A stretch of DNA of 7,004 nucleotides from Phycisphaerae bacterium (GTDB lineage Bacteria; Planctomycetota; Phycisphaerae; UBA1845; Fen-1342), in NCBI GenBank assembly GCA_020058145.1, contig JAGVEP010000214.1:1-7004 (forward strand). Reading direction: 5' to 3'. Made by a program: the position numbers and the translations under genes. Of this stretch, positions 4,667-7,004 are shown piece after piece. How positions within the stretch are numbered: the first letter of the stretch is position 1; each line of letters begins with the position of its first letter. Below the pieces are notes generated by a model, which was not told where the DNA came from, did no database searches, and worked only from the letters and a program-made list of their open reading frames with translations.

Positions 4667-6574
4667 CTAATCCTCCCGCAGGAAGAAGTCCTCCTCCGGC
4701 TCGAGTTCCGCGCCCGGTGTGCCGGGCTGCGCCTCGGCTGGCGGCGGAGGTGCTTTCGCCGCGGCGAGTGCGTCGCGAAACTGCCGATAGGGTCGCAAGT
4801 ACGGCGATTTCTCGGTTTTCTCGACCGCCTTGCCGATGACCTCGCGGGCCTTGTCGCGATACACCTCAGCCTGGGCGTCGTCGAGCTGCGCGAGCAGATG
4901 ATAAGTCGCGGCGGCCGCTGCCTGCGGCACCCACGCCGTCGGCGACTGTTTCTCCGCCAGGCGGCCATAGGTCTCCGCGGCCTTGTCGAGCACGGCCTGC
5001 CCGTCGGTGCGCGCGGCATCAAGCTGCGTCTCGAAGGGGGTCGCATCGAATTCAAAATCGGGTTCAAGTTGCGCGAAAAGCTGCACGTCCTGGATCAGGC
5101 GCGCGGTGTGCTCCGCCCGCTGGATGTAAATCCGTCCCGCCAGCGCCTGGGTCGCCGCCTCGGCGGTCCGCCCGGCCTGCTCAAAATACGGGTCTTGCAG
5201 GATGAGTCGCAGGCGTTCGTTCTTGCGGCTGGGGTCTTTCGAGCCTTGGAGGTCGCGCACCGTCCGCACCCACGCATCGGCGGCCCGCTGCGCCTGCCCA
5301 AAGGCCTGGATGCCCTTCTTCGCCGCCGCCAGCGCCTCGTCTTCCTTATTGAAGGCGTCCGCCGCGAGCTTTCTCAACTCCTCGGCCGCGGCTTTTTGCC
5401 CGGTCTCCAGATCGGTGAGCCGCTGCTGATAGCGCGTGATCTCCCCCTGGGCACTCTGTCCCTGGTCGGCGCTGTGCTTGATTTGCTCGTCCAGCGAGAC
5501 ATGCGCGTGGTCCAGCCGCCGCGACCGTTCCTGCGCCGCCATCAGCCGGCGCTGCAATTCCTCGAGTCCATTCACCGGTCGCCCGCCGCGGAGTTCAGCC
5601 GTCGTCGGGTCATCACCGACCAGTTCGGCGCCGAAGCGACCGCCGAAACGCAGTTCCTGCTCTGCGGCCTGGAGCCGTTGGGCACGCTCCAGCACACGCG
5701 TGTACTGCTGGCGATATTCACCGAAGGACTGATCGTTACCGGCGATGAAGCCCTTTTGTTCGAGCGTCAGCCGCTCGACCGTCACCTGCTTCAGTTCCTC
5801 TGCGACCTGGTTTAGCCGCCCGGCCTGCTCGTCGACCTGCGCCGCCAGCGACTTGGCGGCCTCCGCGGCCGCCGCGCGCAGCCGGGAAATCTCCTCCAGG
5901 TCGGCGCGGAGTTGCGCCAGCAGCTTGGCGGCGTCCAGGCCGCGATAATACGACAGCTTGCCGCGGGCCTGGTTCCGCGCGGAGCCCTGGTCGAGCAGGC
6001 GGGCCTGCGTTTGCGCCTGCTGCGTCCGGAGATCGTGCGCCTGGGCGAATAGGCCGGCCGCCTGGACGTACGCCGTCAGGCCGACCGTCTGCGACACTCC
6101 GATGGCCGTGGCGTCAAGCCCCGCGGCGCTTTGAGCGTGTGACGCAGCGGCTTTCAGCAGCGCGTCGTTGGCCTTAACCGCAGCCGCGAAACTCTCCAGC
6201 GCCTTCTGGACGCTCGCCGCATCGCCGTTGAAGGGCGGCAGCGTCGGCGCCGGCAGCCCGCTCTTGGCAGCCAGGTCCTGTGCCGAGCGCGCCAGCTTCG
6301 CGTATTCGCCGGCCACCTGTTTGAGCCGCTCGCTGGAAGCGGTGACGGCCGGCGCGAGGTCGGCGTCTTTCTTCCCGAGTTCCGCGGCGTCGGCCAATTC
6401 GCCGACCCGCGGCAGCGTTTGGTTGTAGCGCGCGAGTTCACGACGGGCGAGTGCGGCCTGCTCCCGCGCCTGTTCGGCCGACTTATCGGTCGAACGCCGC
6501 AGGTTTGGGGCGAGCAGCCCGGCCGCTAGAAACACGATCACCAAGCCTATTCCGACCAGGATGGGCGGCTTCAC
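4667..6574 (-). CDS. Membrane-anchored, coiled-coil-rich protein of unknown function
   Basis: A 635-residue protein from GTG 6574. GGAGA (6585-6581 on the minus strand) lies 6 bases upstream, and this start puts a single membrane helix at residues 4-22 (PILVGIGLVIVFLAAGLL). The same frame is open to 6814, but the extra 80 residues look like non-coding translation. The rest is long Ala/Gln/Glu/Arg-rich helix with heptad-like stretches, at about 30-105, 120-150, 180-310, 335-440 and 515-605. A Pro-rich break occurs at about 108-114 (PAPTLPPF). A possible TPR-like helical pair lies near 550-605. A Pro-rich tail ends in very acidic EPEEDFFLRED. I see no cysteine and only two tryptophans (435, 548). 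No enzymatic motif is recognised. It is probably anchored in the inner membrane with the helical body on one side, as an envelope scaffold or structural protein. It may belong to a planctomycete-specific family. Confidence 0.85.
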   Translation of the reverse strand: MKPPILVGIGLVIVFLAAGLLAPNLRRSTDKSAEQAREQAALARRELARYNQTLPRVGELADAAELGKKDADLAPAVTASSERLKQVAGEYAKLARSAQDLAAKSGLPAPTLPPFNGDAASVQKALESFAAAVKANDALLKAAASHAQSAAGLDATAIGVSQTVGLTAYVQAAGLFAQAHDLRTQQAQTQARLLDQGSARNQARGKLSYYRGLDAAKLLAQLRADLEEISRLRAAAAEAAKSLAAQVDEQAGRLNQVAEELKQVTVERLTLEQKGFIAGNDQSFGEYRQQYTRVLERAQRLQAAEQELRFGGRFGAELVGDDPTTAELRGGRPVNGLEELQRRLMAAQERSRRLDHAHVSLDEQIKHSADQGQSAQGEITRYQQRLTDLETGQKAAAEELRKLAADAFNKEDEALAAAKKGIQAFGQAQRAADAWVRTVRDLQGSKDPSRKNERLRLILQDPYFEQAGRTAEAATQALAGRIYIQRAEHTARLIQDVQLFAQLEPDFEFDATPFETQLDAARTDGQAVLDKAAETYGRLAEKQSPTAWVPQAAAAATYHLLAQLDDAQAEVYRDKAREVIGKAVEKTEKSPYLRPYRQFRDALAAAKAPPPPAEAQPGTPGAELEPEEDFFLRED

Positions 6575-6580
6575 GGCAAT

Positions 6581-6585
6581 TCTCC
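6581..6585 (-). promoter_or_regulatory. Ribosome binding site deciding the GTG start
   Basis: On the minus strand GGAGA precedes GTG 6574 by 6 bases. It marks this start over any in the upstream open extension to 6814. Confidence 0.6.
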
Positions 6586-6596
6586 GGGCTGACAAA

Positions 6597-6617
6597 CCCG
6601 CATCCCGCTTCCCGCAG
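6597..6617. repeat. Three tandem 7-base units in the leader of the minus-strand gene
   Basis: CCCGCAT, CCCGCTT and CCCGCAG follow one another without a gap (differences only in the last two bases). They lie 22-43 bases before the GTG start, so they would be in the 5' untranslated region. Significance unknown. Confidence 0.4.
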
Positions 6618-6663
6618 GACAACTTACACGGGTCGGGAGCGAGCGGGTCCCTCGAATGTCCGC

Positions 6664-6709
6664 CACTTTGTGTACCGGCGGCCCGCACGTGTGTCAATCC
6701 AACAAAGTG
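6664..6709 (-). promoter_or_regulatory. Candidate promoter with flanking inverted repeat for the minus-strand gene
   Basis: On the minus strand a perfect TTGACA (6697-6692) is followed after 17 bases by TACACA (6674-6669). This predicts a start near 6662 and a leader of about 88 bases. A perfect 8-bp inverted repeat, CACTTTGT (6664-6671) and ACAAAGTG (6702-6709), brackets it. One arm overlaps the -10 box and the other lies just upstream of the -35, as operator pairs often do. The -10 is weak (3 of 6), and the regulator, if any, is unknown. Confidence 0.4.
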
Positions 6710-6738
6710 CGCGAAAGGTCGCACGAGTGCGTGACAGT

Positions 6739-6757
6739 CCGGGCGGGCGTCGCCCGG
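6739..6757. repeat. GC-rich hairpin in the intergenic region
   Basis: CCGGGCG (6739-6745) and CGCCCGG (6751-6757) form a perfect 7-bp stem with a 5-base loop. There is no gene around it and no T-run. Confidence 0.4.
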
Positions 6758-6780
6758 CTGGCCCACGGCACGTGCGGTCT

Positions 6781-6798
6781 GGTCGGCTTCAGCCGACC
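6781..6798. repeat. Perfect hairpin resembling a dispersed palindromic repeat
   Basis: GGTCGGC (6781-6787) and GCCGACC (6792-6798) pair perfectly around TTCA. This motif (GTCGGCTTCAGCCGAC) resembles a palindrome I associate with intergenic regions of planctomycete genomes. Dispersal cannot be shown from one copy. Confidence 0.4.
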
Positions 6799-6915
6799 GC
6801 CGGAGTTTGGCCATTTCCTGGTATTTCCGGGATCGAGGAGTCGTAGCCCGGGGGGATCGCCGTCCTGACGTGGGCTGGCCCGACCCGCTGGACGGTTGGG
6901 GGCTGACCCGATATC

Positions 6916-7004
6916 TAGTGCTCTGTCACGGCTGAATTGACGCACCGGTGGGAGGGCGAGGCTCCTGCCGAGCCGGTGCGGCGCGCTTCGCGGCGGCTCG
7001 GCCG
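6916..7004. repeat. Dispersed GC-rich intergenic repeat, cut by the window end
   Basis: From 6949 the plus strand translates as WEGEAPAEPVRRASRRLG. Such a peptide recurs, to my recollection, as spurious short ORFs in many planctomycete and verrucomicrobial genomes because the underlying DNA is an abundant intergenic repeat. A perfect 9-bp inverted repeat, GCCGAGCCG (6967-6975) and CGGCTCGGC (6994-7002), forms its core. The left limit at 6916 is uncertain and the element continues past the window. No gene is called here. Confidence 0.5.

Larger units (their letters stand above)
6575..7004. other. Gene-free intergenic region
   Basis: No open frame here has a convincing start, ribosome binding site or protein-like composition. 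The stretch holds the minus-strand gene's leader and candidate promoter, two separate hairpins, a perfect GCACGTGC palindrome (6768-6775) and the terminal dispersed repeat. Bases between about 6800 and 6915 show no structure I can interpret. Confidence 0.6.

Noticed and set aside
4898..5815. Plus-strand open frame of 305 codons
   Set aside because: It is antisense to the coiled-coil gene. That gene has the ribosome binding site, membrane helix and consistent composition; this frame has none of these.
6575..6814. 80-residue N-terminal extension of the coiled-coil protein
   Set aside because: The extension reads Arg/Pro/His-rich, crosses the candidate promoter and hairpins, and would place the membrane helix internally. 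GTG 6574 has the ribosome binding site.
6694..6945. 83-codon minus-strand ORF
   Set aside because: No ribosome binding site, low-complexity Arg/Pro composition, and it covers palindromic intergenic repeats.
1..7004. CRISPR array, tRNA, rRNA or a multi-gene defence system
   Set aside because: There are no regularly spaced repeats, no recognisable tRNA or rRNA stretches, and the genes do not form a co-directional cluster. rmuC alone is not evidence of a defence island.

Overview
The window is GC-rich and reads as part of a bacterial chromosome, most likely from a planctomycete or a close relative. Three things point that way: a secreted protein ending in a PEP-CTERM sorting tail, GC-rich dispersed intergenic repeats (one of which reads as WEGEAPAEP), and long Ala/Arg-rich genes with G/C at most third codon positions. 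No rRNA, tRNA or other marker gene is present, so the taxonomy is inference.

Layout: (1) Bases 1-56 are probably the last 17 codons of an upstream gene, followed by a weak terminator near 104-125. (2) 234-953 (+) encodes an exported spondin_N-domain protein with a PEP-CTERM tail, followed by a strong hairpin at 1002-1030. (3) 1047-2602 is a transposon graveyard. An IS630-family transposase lacking its N-terminus and left end is split in an A-tract by a second element of 669 bp (1309-1977). The second element has 23-bp terminal inverted repeats (21/23 matching). It appears to be an internally deleted derivative, joining the N-terminal zinc-binding region of a transposase to its C-terminal region with most of the catalytic core gone. 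(4) 2777-2983 (+) is a small possible secreted protein with a good ribosome binding site. (5) 3140-4552 (+) is rmuC, preceded by three repeat arms that can form either of two exclusive hairpins. (6) 4667-6574 (-) is a large membrane-anchored, cysteine-free helical/coiled-coil protein of unknown function, convergent with rmuC. (7) 6575-7004 has no convincing gene. It holds a candidate promoter for the minus-strand gene, several hairpins and a dispersed repeat that runs off the end.

The genes do not form an obvious operon or pathway. The spondin_N/PEP-CTERM protein is a cell-surface or secreted product, RmuC is a DNA-recombination or genome-maintenance protein, and the minus-strand protein looks like an envelope structural or scaffold protein. 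I found no complete novel defence or regulatory system. The best-supported unusual feature is the nested, terminus-intact mini-transposon. The most intriguing unexplained structure is the three-arm repeat before rmuC.
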